The position numbers were made by a program, and so were the translations under genes. 64,000 nt of DNA from Artemisia argyi. Lineage: Eukaryota > Streptophyta > Magnoliopsida > Asterales > Asteraceae. Under the pieces are notes generated by a model. It searched no databases. It saw only the letters and a program-made list of their open reading frames with translations, and was not told the DNA's origin. Below, piece after piece: positions 49,039 through 59,667 of the stretch. The DNA is taken from assembly GCA_030686995.1 (NCBI GenBank), contig CM060709.1:270433913-270497912 (forward strand), given 5' to 3'. Each line of letters begins with the position of its first letter. Within the stretch, counting starts at the first letter, position 1.

Positions 49039-51746
49039 TGATGAGTGTGTAAATACTCATCATTTTGAGTCAAATCTAAGCTGCAAAAGGATCAAAAATA
49101 CTCAAAAACGCACCAAAATGCGAAGAAAATCCGAAAGATCGTATTTTATATGTTTCTGATGCAAAACGAATGAAAACAAACGAAAAACGAACAAAAGTTA
49201 CATAATTTGCAGTTTCAGTCCCCTAACTTTCAAAGTTTTACAAAACTAGTCCCTGGTCAATCATTTTCAAAGAAAAGTCAACCCTTGTTCTTTAAAAGTC
49301 AAAATGAATCGCAGATGATCTTTGGGTAAAATGTTTTCAAAATATTGCAAACCAAACCTTTGAAATTTCACAATTGGCATGTTTTGTCCCTGCACTTTGC
49401 AAATTTGGCGGTTTTGTTCCCTGGGCATTTTAAATGGAAAAATTATAAGTTAAGGTCCTTAAGGAATTGAATGATGGCAAGTATGGTCCTTGGGCGAAGT
49501 TTGAAAGTAGGACAAATTGGGTCCTCAAAGATCAAAGTGTTACGAAATTGGTCCTTATGGTTTCATTAGTATACACATAAACGGATCCTTATTATCCACG
49601 AGTCCCACCAGCCCACCACTTTAATACAACCCACCTTGGCCCAAGGTTCATTCCAAGCCCATGAATACAAGCCCACCCCTTATTTGTACGAGTAATAACT
49701 TCATCCAGAAAACCAATCCCCTAACCCTAATTAAACGTTTGCCCCTTTTCTTCCCCCCACAATACACGATTTATTATTATTAAAACCTAAAGGGTAAACT
49801 TCATTTGGTCAAAACAGATAGCAGTATGTCTTCTTCCCCAAATCACCATACCCTAATCCCCTCGTGACTGCATCCATCACCATCCCCCCATCACCATCCA
49901 TCTCTTCTCCCAATCCCACTCACCACCACCCTCTCACAAACCCCTACCTAACACCTCCATGTCATCAATCCACAACTTATTTAGGCGCCAAGATGTGAAT
50001 AGAGGGACGAGATAGCATCTGCTTGAATCCAAGGGTTGAGATTCATCTCAAGAAAACACAAAGTGTCCAGCTCAGAAGCCCTCTCAGTGATGAAGCACAA
50101 GGGAGAAGACAAGATTGGAGCCAAAAGGTGTACCTACCACTTCAAAGATTTAGTATAAATAGGTAGTCTAGTGTAAGCCTTGAGGCATATCTCATCTCTA
50201 TTTATTTTGTAATCGTTATTTTTAAATTTCAGTTTCAAAGTGTAATCCGAGTTTTCAAGAATTAATGAAAGTGAATTTTAAGTTTTCTCTCAATCTTTGT
50301 TAAGTTTCATTAACTTTTTGTTATTTAAGTTACTAGTATTTACTTGAGTTTTGTCGAGTTAAAAGTCAGAAAAGAAAAAAAAAAGTAGTAAAAGAAGCAG
50401 TAGCAAAGCTTGGATGGGAGTATTGGTTTAGAGCCCATGGGGGCGTTTAGGTTGTTCTTGGTTCTTGGTTCCTAGTTCTCATGTCCTTTGAATGACAAGT
50501 AGGTTCTGTTATTTTTGCTCATAATTTATGATAAATGTTGCTTGCCTTTCATGATTATTAATTTACATGTTTCTAACTTTGATTTAGTATTTTGGAGTAA
50601 ATTGGTTAGTATAGAATAGTAATTCAGTGAGTTGCTTCAAAACAATCTAGTGTAAGGGTGTTTGGAACTGCCATTTAGCTTTGTTCCCATGGGTTTCATT
50701 AGGTAAAACTTGCGTAGATAACCGTAGTGTACCCCAAAGTTGCTTAATCTAAATATTGTTTTGGTATTTTTCAAAAAAAAAAAAAAAAAAAAAACATCAA
50801 CAAACCTTGAAAGACAAAAATGTACACTGATGGTAAAGGAAGGATTTCTAATTGATTTCTAGGAGTGAATACCTTTCGAAATTAAATGATTTCTAGATTT
50901 TTGTGAACCTTTCCAGCTTGCATGGTTATAACAAAAATAATTTTGAGGTTTTAGGATCGTTTGGTTATAGGAAATCGGGGCGGAAGTTGGCTGTTTGCAA
51001 AGAAACTTCCCCTGCACCTTAGTCTTTGGCCAGTTTTCTATGACACCTAGAGCATTCGATTGTAGGGGTAATGCGTTGAAGTTTGCTGTTTTAGGAAGCC
51101 TTCTAGGTAGTGGTCAAGTGATTATTTTTAGTTTTGAAATTAGCGCTCTTTAGTTAAGCTTATTTTTGCCTTGAAGTGGTCCCCTAGGCAATTGTTGCTG
51201 CTACTCAGATTAGTTTGATCCATGTCTGCTGATCTTGAATCTATTGTTGGTTGTTGTTATTGGTTCCCTTAGTGGTAATTAATGTTGGTTATTGTTATTT
51301 CTTAAGTATTTAAGCTTGTAACTTGTTTGAGCTTGTTGTTTTCTTCATTCTATTGTCTGCTACTACTGGAAATTTTGTTCCTATCTTTGTTGTGTAAATC
51401 TTGTTATGGTGACTGCTCATTCTTGCTATCACTTGTTGTTATAGTCTATTGTTGTTATTCACTGACGTGGCCAGCCATAGTTGTAGTTATTAAGAGCTTA
51501 TTAGGGGCTTATTGGCTTATTGAACCAACTGTTGGAGCACTTGCTCTTGTTGATTTTTAGTCTTTTTATTGTTCTGCTGTTGTTGAATGGTTTTTACAAG
51601 CAAAAAAAAAATTGTTTAAACTTCCTTGAATTGGTGAGTTGGTTAGCTGCCACAAAAAGGGAACAAAAAGTTTTGGAACTCATCTTGATTTTCAAATCTG
51701 TTTCGAATTCAAAAGGTGTTTAAGTAACTTTGAATCTGCTTTAACG
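49039..51746 (+). repeat. LTR2, left part
   Basis: Matches LTR1 41435-44160 almost base for base; its A-tract is about 20 long (50773-50793) against about 41 in LTR1. Confidence 0.92.
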
Positions 51747-51751
51747 TAAGT

Positions 51752-52233
51752 TGTTGGATCGTGAACACCTTGAACTTGTGTTGATAATGATACTTTGAGT
51801 GATATCACTAAGTATGCGGAATCTACTTAATGATACTTAGAAGATTAATTGTAAGTGAAACAGATTAATGTGTGAACAATGAATATAACAAAACAACTAG
51901 CTCCAATATTATTAATAATAATAATACGAGTGATCTGAGATATCACTAGGGTTACACCTTGAAGCTCTAAGAAAACGTATATTAAAACTATATTCTAGGA
52001 TCTCCTTTTATAGAACAAGGAGTCCTCTTGTACAAGATAAGTATAATGCTAATAGAATAAGATATACACAATATCTTTTCTATGTTTATCTAAGCGCGTT
52101 TCTCTAACAGCTAACAAGTGAGCAGTGGTAATATTTGTTCTTGCAGTGGTAATGAGTTTCCACTGCAAGTACAATCTTCTTGCAGTTGTAACTTCTTCAC
52201 TAGCCGTGGTAACTGATAGAATAATTCCCAACA
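51752..52233 (-). repeat. 3' LTR of copia element 2
   Basis: 482 bp. Minus-strand TATAAAAG at 52005-52012, with repeated CAGTGGTAA words (on the plus strand) at 52115-52211, i.e. upstream of the TATA box. Confidence 0.95.
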
Positions 52234-52250
52234 ATCCTCCCCTAAACTTA
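52234..52250 (-). other. Polypurine tract of copia element 2
   Basis: AAGTTTAGGGGAGGAT on the minus strand, next to the 3' LTR. Confidence 0.8.
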
Positions 52251-52323
52251 TGATTGCTTTGTAAATCAATAAGTTTCTTCAAGTATACAATAAACCTGAG
52301 GATATGGGAATTCTTCCAAACAC

Positions 52324-55200
52324 TTATCTTGTTCTACTTAATTCTTTATCAACTCTTGCATATTGATCTTTAATCTTCTGAATCAAAGCTCTAACTTTCT
52401 CATTATCTGCATACACTCTTAACTTTGACATCAACATTGCAGACAAAGTTGTAGCTTTAAGTGGATATTCTTTCTCAGCAAACATAAACACATCCACTTT
52501 ATTTGTTGTAGAGACATGATGAACCTCACATTTATCAAAATAAGTCCATGTAGTATTCAAGTTTGATGAATTAAACTTCCAATACTTATCATTAAGATCT
52601 GGTTCATATAATCTTCCCAAGTCAACCCAGAGCTGCATTTCTTTCATATCCTTGAGAGTATCAGCCTTGAATCTTTCATTTACTAGCTTCCAAAGAGTAT
52701 CAAGATCTTCTCTGTCACATGCTTTAAGAAGATCTTCAAACTGAATAAATGATGAAGATTCTCCTCCTAGTCTAATAATTTTCCAAGTGGGAGCAAAATT
52801 CTTTGCTGTGTACACTTCCCAATCAATAATTTGATGTTTTGATTGTGAAGGATCTGGATAGAAATCTTCTTCTTCAACAATGATAATTTCACTCAGCAGA
52901 TCTTGAGGAGCTTTCATTCTTTTAGTGACATGATCTTCAACAGTTGAAGCTTTCCTTTTACTTTGTTTGAATCTTTCAACTTCTTCAAAATCAATAGGCC
53001 TGAAGGTATTATCTTGCCTTTTAATTCTGTAGTAGATACCTTCAATTCTTTCATGAGACATACCTTTGAAGTCAGCCATCTTCCAAGTTCCAACATGACA
53101 GCAATATTTCTTCATCTCATGAATGATCTGTGCCTTTGTGGGTTGTTTTTGTTTCTTTTGACTTTTTCTACAGTTTCCAATAATGTCATCCAGTGCTTGT
53201 TGATTTTTCATTTGAATAAAATCAACCAATTGAGCTGTTCTTTGATCTTCAGTTAAGGACATGTTAGCAATAAGCTCAATAGCTTTCTTCTTTACAACTG
53301 GATCATGCTTAATCATATGCTCAATCTCTTCTTCTGATGGCACATATGAGAACATAGGGGGTTTCTCATGTAAGATGGTAGGTGGAACCACTGAGAGTGG
53401 TTGTGCCATTACTCCTTCAAGCTTATCTAACCTCTGTGCTTCCATAAAACTGGCAACATCCATCTCCTTTTGCTGTTTCATATTTTCTTTCTCTTTAGCA
53501 TCAAGTTGTTCTGCCAATCTTGCATCATAATCAATTTGAGCTTGATCTTTCTTGGAAATCTTTCTTGTATGTACTTCCTCTGCATCAAACAACATTGCTT
53601 TACCTTTAACTAATCTTTTTCTGACAGCTTCTTCCTCTGCAGTGGTAACTAATGGAACATCAGTGGTAACATTCTCACTTGCAGTGGAAATTATTTGATC
53701 AGTGGTAACATGTTCTGCTTCAGTGGAAACTTGTTGAGCAGTTTCAATAACCATATCATAATCCAACTTCCTCCCCTCAATCTCAGCTACATCATCTTTT
53801 GCTTGAGCATTTTCAGAATCATTTAGCTCAGCAAACATATCATCAAAATTAGTACTCCTCCCCTTAATCTCTGCATTTGTTTTCCTCCCCTGTTTGGAAG
53901 AAGTTCCCAAACCATAACCAGAACCTGCAGAAAGGTCATCTGAATGTGAAGATGAGGATAATACAATCTGAGATCTTTTCTTCTTGAGATTCTCAACTTC
54001 AGTCTGCAACTTTTGGATCTCTGTCTTCAATAGATTCAACTCTGTGGCATGTTGTACTTTGGTCTGTGCCAGATCTTTCTCCAGAGTTTGAACCTGTTTG
54101 ACTAATTTGGTACATAATTCCATCAATTCAGTTTGTTGCACACTACCTTCATCACTTCCAACTGTGTAACCTGCTGGGAGAGGTGAATCATAAGGCATTG
54201 ATCCAGGCTCTTCTCTAGTAGGACTAGATTGAAGCCTTGAACCACCACTGCTTGTTCCTAAACCATAAAGGTCAGCAACATGCAATGTTGTCATGGAAGG
54301 AGTTGGCTGTTTTTGCCTCCTTTCATATGTGTGAGTTACAGCAGGGATATGTTGAATTTGTGGAACAATAAGAGTGGGTGTGTGATGGGATACAACTGGG
54401 ATTGTTGCATCTTCACCCTGTACCTGTGAAATCTTTGCAAGCATGTTTGGTAAAAGAGGATGAATCACTCCATTCCAAAAATCTGAAGCCTTACACATGT
54501 TTTGAAATACTTTTGGCTTAAGACATGGAGTGTTATAAATCCTATTATGATTTTGCAGTTGAAATTCATTTAACACTGCTTGCACAAACCTTGGATACAT
54601 TAAAAATTTGTATGAACTTGTTACATTGCCTTTCATGTTATTAAATATAAACCTTGAAAAATTGAAAGTCCTATCAGTAACCAAGCAAACTAAAGGGTAA
54701 GCCATGGTTGATCCAAATTGTTCATAAGAAGTTTTCTTAGGACTTAGGCAATGCAACAGAGTGTGTATCAAAAATCTCCAATGGGGGCAAAAACATCCTT
54801 TCTTAAAGGTTATTTTTTGATCAGATGTATCATACCCCATCAGACCAATGTAGTTGAATATGTCTGAATTAGGTAATGTGATGATACCATTAAGATCATC
54901 TAATTGGAGAATTCTCCTTAAAGATGATTCAGTAACATCAATAGTTACCCCATCAACTGTGGCTCTAAGAGCTTCCACAGATTCATGTATGTCTCCCTGT
55001 TCAAGAGTGATGGACTCCACAGAGTTCCAAAACTGTTTGATTTGAGAAACAAAGATTGTGGGATTCATAGTTAAGGCATACCTTATATGAGTTGTGTTTA
55101 GAAAGTCCACAATCTGATGAAAAATAGGTCCACTCTTGTCGTTTGACTTTTGAAGGTAAGCCACTTGATTGTGTTCATCTGCAAACTTGAGAGATACCAT
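52324..55200 (-). CDS. Copia accessory ORF, 958 aa
   Basis: A full-length open frame without interruptions. The N-terminal ~250 residues (FLNTTHIRYALTMNPTIFVS, VDGVTIDVTESSLRRILQL, YPRFVQAVLN) form a globular region common in Asteraceae retroelement proteins, sometimes labelled 'synaptobrevin/longin-like' by automatic annotation, which I would not trust. Residues ~250-355 are Pro/Ser-rich. Residues ~357-410 are a heptad coiled coil (LVKQVQTLEKDLAQTK). A V(S/T)T-rich segment follows around 480-530. The C-terminal ~200 residues (FEDLLKACDREDLDTLWKLV, WTYFDKCEVHHV, EKEYPL) are the best conserved part. It lies at the 3' end, where copia elements carry env-like or other extra ORFs. No enzyme motif or membrane segment is obvious. 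Function unknown. Confidence 0.85.
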   Translation of the reverse strand: MVSLKFADEHNQVAYLQKSNDKSGPIFHQIVDFLNTTHIRYALTMNPTIFVSQIKQFWNSVESITLEQGDIHESVEALRATVDGVTIDVTESSLRRILQLDDLNGIITLPNSDIFNYIGLMGYDTSDQKITFKKGCFCPHWRFLIHTLLHCLSPKKTSYEQFGSTMAYPLVCLVTDRTFNFSRFIFNNMKGNVTSSYKFLMYPRFVQAVLNEFQLQNHNRIYNTPCLKPKVFQNMCKASDFWNGVIHPLLPNMLAKISQVQGEDATIPVVSHHTPTLIVPQIQHIPAVTHTYERRQKQPTPSMTTLHVADLYGLGTSSGGSRLQSSPTREEPGSMPYDSPLPAGYTVGSDEGSVQQTELMELCTKLVKQVQTLEKDLAQTKVQHATELNLLKTEIQKLQTEVENLKKKRSQIVLSSSSHSDDLSAGSGYGLGTSSKQGRKTNAEIKGRSTNFDDMFAELNDSENAQAKDDVAEIEGRKLDYDMVIETAQQVSTEAEHVTTDQIISTASENVTTDVPLVTTAEEEAVRKRLVKGKAMLFDAEEVHTRKISKKDQAQIDYDARLAEQLDAKEKENMKQQKEMDVASFMEAQRLDKLEGVMAQPLSVVPPTILHEKPPMFSYVPSEEEIEHMIKHDPVVKKKAIELIANMSLTEDQRTAQLVDFIQMKNQQALDDIIGNCRKSQKKQKQPTKAQIIHEMKKYCCHVGTWKMADFKGMSHERIEGIYYRIKRQDNTFRPIDFEEVERFKQSKRKASTVEDHVTKRMKAPQDLLSEIIIVEEEDFYPDPSQSKHQIIDWEVYTAKNFAPTWKIIRLGGESSSFIQFEDLLKACDREDLDTLWKLVNERFKADTLKDMKEMQLWVDLGRLYEPDLNDKYWKFNSSNLNTTWTYFDKCEVHHVSTTNKVDVFMFAEKEYPLKATTLSAMLMSKLRVYADNEKVRALIQKIKDQYARVDKELSRTR

Positions 55201-55442
55201 GATTTTGTGATTTAAGAGAGAAAAGTGTTAGTAATCGTGAATAAAAAGCAAGCCGTATAAAATCAATTTATACTAATAGGGTTTTGAGAAAAACGCGGAT
55301 GGTGAATTATCTTTAGAAAAGAATAAATAAACTTTGGTAAGTAGATAATTCCCAAAAATTTAACCCTATTAATAAGGAAAGACAGTTATATTTGCAACGG
55401 CTAGAAAAAAATAAGATTACTGACACAGTTGTAACGGCTAGT

Positions 55443-55530
55443 TCACCAGTGGTAAAATTTACACTTTCAGTGGAAATGGTGAACTTGCAGTGGTAAAAAT
55501 CAACAAAATTTCAAAGAGCAGTGGTAAGTA
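55443..55530. repeat. CAGTGG(T/A)AA motif cluster, internal
   Basis: CAGTGGTAAAA, CAGTGGAAAT, CAGTGGTAAAA and CAGTGGTAAGT in 90 bp of non-coding DNA just upstream (minus sense) of the accessory ORF. Confidence 0.8.
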
Positions 55531-55557
55531 AAATATGTAAAATTTTACTACTCTTAT

Positions 55558-55675
55558 CATAGTTTTTAGCAAACTATCAGCTATCAACGGATTTGAGAAG
55601 TCTTTACCAAAAGCCGTTTGCTCTTGGACTAGCTGATTCTTATGTGGGTTAGACATGGTGAATCAATAACCATTT
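55558..55675 (-). repeat. EQTA-GKD-SNPL module in copia element 2
   Basis: The minus strand reads MSNPHKNQLVQEQTAFGKD, then FSNPLIADSLLKT, matching in DNA and peptide the first module at 48593-48696 of the gypsy complex. The short 65-aa frame (55459-55656) is probably not a separate gene. Confidence 0.75.
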
Positions 55676-55890
55676 GTTGTGTGTCAATATTACACACCTT
55701 ATAACTCCAATGATATGTAACATCACAAAAATCTCATCTTAACTCACAAATATTAACCCAAGTAACCTTTTAACCAAGTTACTATACACAAAATATCTTC
55801 TCAAAAGTCAAACCACAGTTACTACTCAAACCAACCAAAACAGATGGAAGTAAATAATCTTCATTAATTATTGTAACACCTAACTTTGGC

Positions 55891-55898
55891 TTATTTAA
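55891..55898 (+). promoter_or_regulatory. TATA-like box upstream of the antisense ORF
   Basis: TTATTTAA about 83 bp before the ATG at 55981, followed by a C/T/A-rich leader typical of plant 5' UTRs. Confidence 0.35.
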
Positions 55899-55980
55899 CC
55901 TCCTTCAAACACCACATTTCAGTCACTAACAATCTCTCAAACCCTAATATCCCAATCAACCCAGCTTTCTTCCAAAAATC

Positions 55981-56427
55981 ATGTCATCAAACCCTGAGTC
56001 CTCTGATCAACACCCTTCTTTTCCAACATCAGAAGAAGTACCACCATATCCATGGGGTCTTGAAGGTTCTGATTTTGAGAGAGAGATAAAGAACCGATGG
56101 GATGTGCAGGAAAGACAATGGAATGCAGATATAAAGAGTGTATCAAACCATGATCCGAATCCTGCAGAGAGAGAGCTTGTTTCTCCCTTCATCTGGACAT
56201 CTGATGAAGAATCTTCAGAGGAAGAGAATGAAGATCCAACCTTTCTTCCTCCTTCCACACCAGAGAGATCCCAATCAAGATTAGGTAAGAGAGATCCATC
56301 TCTCCCAACATCATCAACCTTGGTGTTGGATCTTCCAGCTCCAGAACCTGGTCTTCTGTATCAAGAACATATTGGACAGAGCAAGAAAGCTCAGATCACA
56401 CATAAGGGAAAGGAGAAGCAGAAATAG
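55981..56427 (+). CDS. Antisense ORF (148 aa) inside copia element 2
   Basis: Opposite in direction to gag and the accessory ORF and placed between them, where pol would be. The protein starts MSSNPESSDQHPSFPTSEEV, is acidic in the middle (TSDEESSEEENEDPTFLPP) and ends in a basic tail (KAQITHKGKEKQK). No domain is recognised. It is followed by a ~270-bp 3'-UTR-like region with a poly(A) signal AATAAA at 56700-56705, and preceded by a TATA-like box, so it looks like a complete small transcription unit. Antisense extra ORFs are known from some plant LTR elements; a captured host gene is the alternative. The composition matches a nuclear or regulatory peptide, but that is inference. Confidence 0.55.
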   Translation: MSSNPESSDQHPSFPTSEEVPPYPWGLEGSDFEREIKNRWDVQERQWNADIKSVSNHDPNPAERELVSPFIWTSDEESSEEENEDPTFLPPSTPERSQSRLGKRDPSLPTSSTLVLDLPAPEPGLLYQEHIGQSKKAQITHKGKEKQK

Positions 56428-56916
56428 ATGACTGAAGAATGTTGCCAAGGAACAAAGTTCTTGAGTATTTTCTTTACTTTGTTACTTGAGCAGCTTCACA
56501 GTCTTCCTACTCTTCTTTTTCCATTTTCATCTTCAGCTTCTTCATTGTACTTGTCATAGCCTCAAGTATTATGTAATAATTGATAGAAGCTACTAGTTCT
56601 CTATTAGCCAAAAGTTTTAGGAATGGTCATTGTAATGCAGTTGGAACTTTGAATGTAAGCTGTAACTTGTATCTTTGAATGAATGAAAAGTTCTTCTTTA
56701 ATAAATCAATATTGTAAGACCTTCAGCTTATTAGACCACATTCCTTGGCTATAACTCTTGGTGACTGTAACACACATCTTGCAATTTACATGAACATTTG
56801 CAGAACAGACATATATCAAACAACTTGAAACCATATTAGTTCAACACAGAAAATATCATCAAGTCATTCATAGAAAACATTTATCTTTGACTGTCCCTGC
56901 ACACATCATAAAGGAA
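56428..56916 (+). other. 3'-UTR-like region of the antisense ORF, then gap to gag end
   Basis: T-rich text with GTAATAATTG, TGTAATGCAG and AATAAA (56700-56705), as in plant 3' ends. Read on the minus strand it is where the protease should start, but no aspartic protease motif is seen. Confidence 0.5.
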
Positions 56917-59622
56917 TTAGTACCTTTTGGGGACCCAAGCCACAAATGACTTGGATCTGCCTCGTGTATCAATATAATTGTATCTATCAAAGGTCATTGA
57001 TACACCATTGGGATTGTTTGTTGTTCCTTTTGGTTTCCATTCCCAACGAGCTGAGGCCTTAACAGCTTTTCCCAATTTTACCCTTTTCTTTTGAACATCA
57101 GTGGAAACAATTGGTCTTGCAGTGGTAACTGCATGCCTAGCAGTGGAAACTGCTGGTTTAGAAAAATTTGGTCTCCACATGTGATTCTTGTGATCATTCT
57201 TTTCAAAATAAGTCTTTTTCCCTGTTTGATAAGATTTAACAAAAGAAGTGACAGGGGACTTAGGATAAACTCTGTTATTACTTCTGGCAGTGGTAACTGC
57301 TGGTCTAGCAGTGGAAATTGATTTGATGCCAGTGGTAAGCATAACAGATCTGGGAACCATCTTGCTTAGGGGATTTGGGTGAGTTAATTTATTAACATTT
57401 GATCCATTCACCCTTGTAAATACTTCCCTTCTTCCCATGTGGTAGGTACAGTCTTTAGCTAAATGATCAAAGCTACCACATATATGACAAGCCTTATTGT
57501 TGAACACAAAGTCACTACCAAACTGTCTAGTTTTAACATGATTCCAACTTCTCATGTTACCTCTAGGAGATTTAGGCCTATCCCTGTACATTTCAGCATA
57601 CCTAGTAGTAGACCTAGTGAAATTAGACTGTGTTCTAGGCTTCTCTTTGACTTCTTCAGGAATACTTTTTCTTTCCTCAACTTTAACATCTTCAGTAACA
57701 CTAGTTTTAGACTCAACATTTAAACATTCATCTTTAAGAGATGAGTCACTAGCACTATCAAAAGTTTCAACCTCAACCTGAACCTTTTCAGTTTCAACTG
57801 GTTTAACAAATTTTGGTCCATAGGTCATGGGTAGATCCTGAAACTCTTCTAAGCCTGTGTGAGCTAGATCAATGCCAGGTGGTGCTGGAACACCTCTTAG
57901 AGGTGGTGGAACAGATTTGTATCCAAGACCAGATTTAGCTTTGCTCACAACTTGGGCTTCCCAAATTTTGTCAATGCTCTTGGATTGATGGTCTAGTGTT
58001 TTCTTAGTAATCTCAATATTCTCACTAGCCTTTTTAACTTTTTCAATCTCTTCCCTAAGAGCCTCATTTACAGCAATCTTAAAGTCTAAATCACTTTTTA
58101 ACACAGCAATGTCATCACTAAATTTAGACTCATTTGCCCTATAATGCTCTATCTGTTTTTCTAAAACACCTAGACCTCTCTTATGATTTGCTAAGTTATG
58201 ATTAGTATGGTGTAACTCTAGCATCAGCTCATCATATTGTTTTTGTAAACTATTATACTCTTTTAAGGCCTTACAGTTTTTAGAACAAGCATTATCAGTA
58301 TGTACCTCAGAATCTGAGAAAGCCATGAGTGCATGCTCAGTAGCAAGCATTGCACATTCTGAATCATCTTCTCCATTCTGACCCATAAAGCTCCAATCAA
58401 AGCTTACTCCATCAATAGCCAATAGCACCTTTGGCTCTTCTGTTGTAGGTTCTTTGGTCTTTTCCTTCTTGTACCAAGTTGACTTATTGTCAGATTTCCT
58501 TGGTTTTCTGCATTCTCTTGCAAAGTGCCCCTTCTTGTGACAGTTATAGCACTCCACCTTCTTTTTATCAAAACCTACAGTCTCATCTCCACTTATATGA
58601 ATCTTTCTCCCTGTCTTCTTCCAGAACTTCTTTGATCTTAAGCTGAGCAATGCTACCTGCCATTTGATGTCCATCTCCTCCATATCATCTTCATCAATTT
58701 GATCCAAGTCCTCATGATTGAGGATTGAACCACCCACATGGCTGGATATAAAGGCATAGAAAGTAGCATCACTTAGTCCTGCAATCTGCCTTTTAGAGCT
58801 CCTAGTGGAAACATTTCCATTACCAGTGGAAACAATCATGTTACCACTGTCATCATCACTGTCACTTTCATCATCAGAACTGTCATTACCTGATGATGAT
58901 ATGAGTGCAACTCCTGCAGAACTTGTCTTTAACTTGCCAGCTTTCTTAAGTCTTTGTTCAATAACTTTGAAGTTATTGTACACATCATTAAGCTTCATAG
59001 TCTCAAGATCTGACTTGTCCTCCCATACAGCAACATTTGTATCAAACTCAGCAGGTAAACTTCTTAGAAATTTAAGATTTAGGTCTTCCTTTTCTACCTC
59101 AATTCCAAAAGCAGTCAGCTGAGTTACAATCTTTTGTAGCCTTGTGAATATGCTATCAAGAGATTCATTGCTTGATGAGCCAAAATTCTCATAAGTCTGC
59201 TTCAGTAAAGTCTTTTGAGTTTTCTTGGTATAGTGATTACCACCAAATACTTCACATATCTCATCAAAGAGGGTCTTTGCATCCTTGTATTTGGTAAAAG
59301 CCTGGACTTGATCTCTAGGTAGAGCCATCAATAGCAAACCTCTAGCCTTCAAATCATTCTTAAGTTGGTTTCTTTCATCATTTGTAACTGGACCAGTATT
59401 TACTTTTGTTACTGGCTTGTCACCAACTGTCTCAACAGTTGTACCAGGTTTGAATGAATTTCCACACGTTATGATCTCCCATAATGTGTAGTCTTGAACC
59501 ATAAAGAATTGTTCAATCATAAGCCTCCACATCTCAAAGTCATTAATTTTAAGCTTGGGAAGCTTTGCAGCAATATTAGATTGGCTTGTTTCTGTCTCCA
59601 TTGTATCTTTTGAATCTGCCAT
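56917..59622 (-). CDS. Copia Gag, 901 aa, intact
   Basis: Begins 32 bp from the PBS at an ATG (MADSKDTMETETSQSN). Residues ~20-230 are the copia-type Gag (UBN2-like) fold: LKINDFEMWRLMIEQF, AKTLFDEICEVF, FTRLQKIVTQL, FLRSLPAEFD. An acidic Ser/Asp linker (245-260) follows. The first CCHC zinc knuckle is CYNCHKKGHFAREC at 358-371, a coiled coil covers ~453-548, and a second knuckle CHICGSFDHLAKDC is at 712-725. The tail has VSTAR/AVTTAR repeats and ends SMTFDRYNY...SKSFVAWVPKRY. Related elements continue from 'WVPK' into protease; here a stop follows. Gag makes the virus-like particle and packages RNA, so this element could supply or share particles while needing pol from elsewhere. Confidence 0.93.
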   Translation of the reverse strand: MADSKDTMETETSQSNIAAKLPKLKINDFEMWRLMIEQFFMVQDYTLWEIITCGNSFKPGTTVETVGDKPVTKVNTGPVTNDERNQLKNDLKARGLLLMALPRDQVQAFTKYKDAKTLFDEICEVFGGNHYTKKTQKTLLKQTYENFGSSSNESLDSIFTRLQKIVTQLTAFGIEVEKEDLNLKFLRSLPAEFDTNVAVWEDKSDLETMKLNDVYNNFKVIEQRLKKAGKLKTSSAGVALISSSGNDSSDDESDSDDDSGNMIVSTGNGNVSTRSSKRQIAGLSDATFYAFISSHVGGSILNHEDLDQIDEDDMEEMDIKWQVALLSLRSKKFWKKTGRKIHISGDETVGFDKKKVECYNCHKKGHFARECRKPRKSDNKSTWYKKEKTKEPTTEEPKVLLAIDGVSFDWSFMGQNGEDDSECAMLATEHALMAFSDSEVHTDNACSKNCKALKEYNSLQKQYDELMLELHHTNHNLANHKRGLGVLEKQIEHYRANESKFSDDIAVLKSDLDFKIAVNEALREEIEKVKKASENIEITKKTLDHQSKSIDKIWEAQVVSKAKSGLGYKSVPPPLRGVPAPPGIDLAHTGLEEFQDLPMTYGPKFVKPVETEKVQVEVETFDSASDSSLKDECLNVESKTSVTEDVKVEERKSIPEEVKEKPRTQSNFTRSTTRYAEMYRDRPKSPRGNMRSWNHVKTRQFGSDFVFNNKACHICGSFDHLAKDCTYHMGRREVFTRVNGSNVNKLTHPNPLSKMVPRSVMLTTGIKSISTARPAVTTARSNNRVYPKSPVTSFVKSYQTGKKTYFEKNDHKNHMWRPNFSKPAVSTARHAVTTARPIVSTDVQKKRVKLGKAVKASARWEWKPKGTTNNPNGVSMTFDRYNYIDTRGRSKSFVAWVPKRY

Positions 59623-59653
59623 AGGATCTTCTAAATCAAAATATCAAAGCCTT

Positions 59654-59665
59654 GCTCTGATACCA
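59654..59665 (-). other. Primer-binding site of copia element 2
   Basis: TGGTATCAGAGC on the minus strand, two bases inside the 5' LTR; exact initiator-tRNA-Met match. Confidence 0.95.
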
Positions 59666-59667
59666 CT

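Noticed and set aside
55459..55656. 65-aa minus-strand frame as a separate gene
   Set aside because: It is the shared EQTA-GKD-SNPL module running into low-complexity sequence; the same module is broken in other copies.
57091..59122. Several plus-strand frames over the copia gag
   Set aside because: Antisense shadows of the 901-aa gag frame, unlike the 55981-56427 ORF, which lies outside gag.
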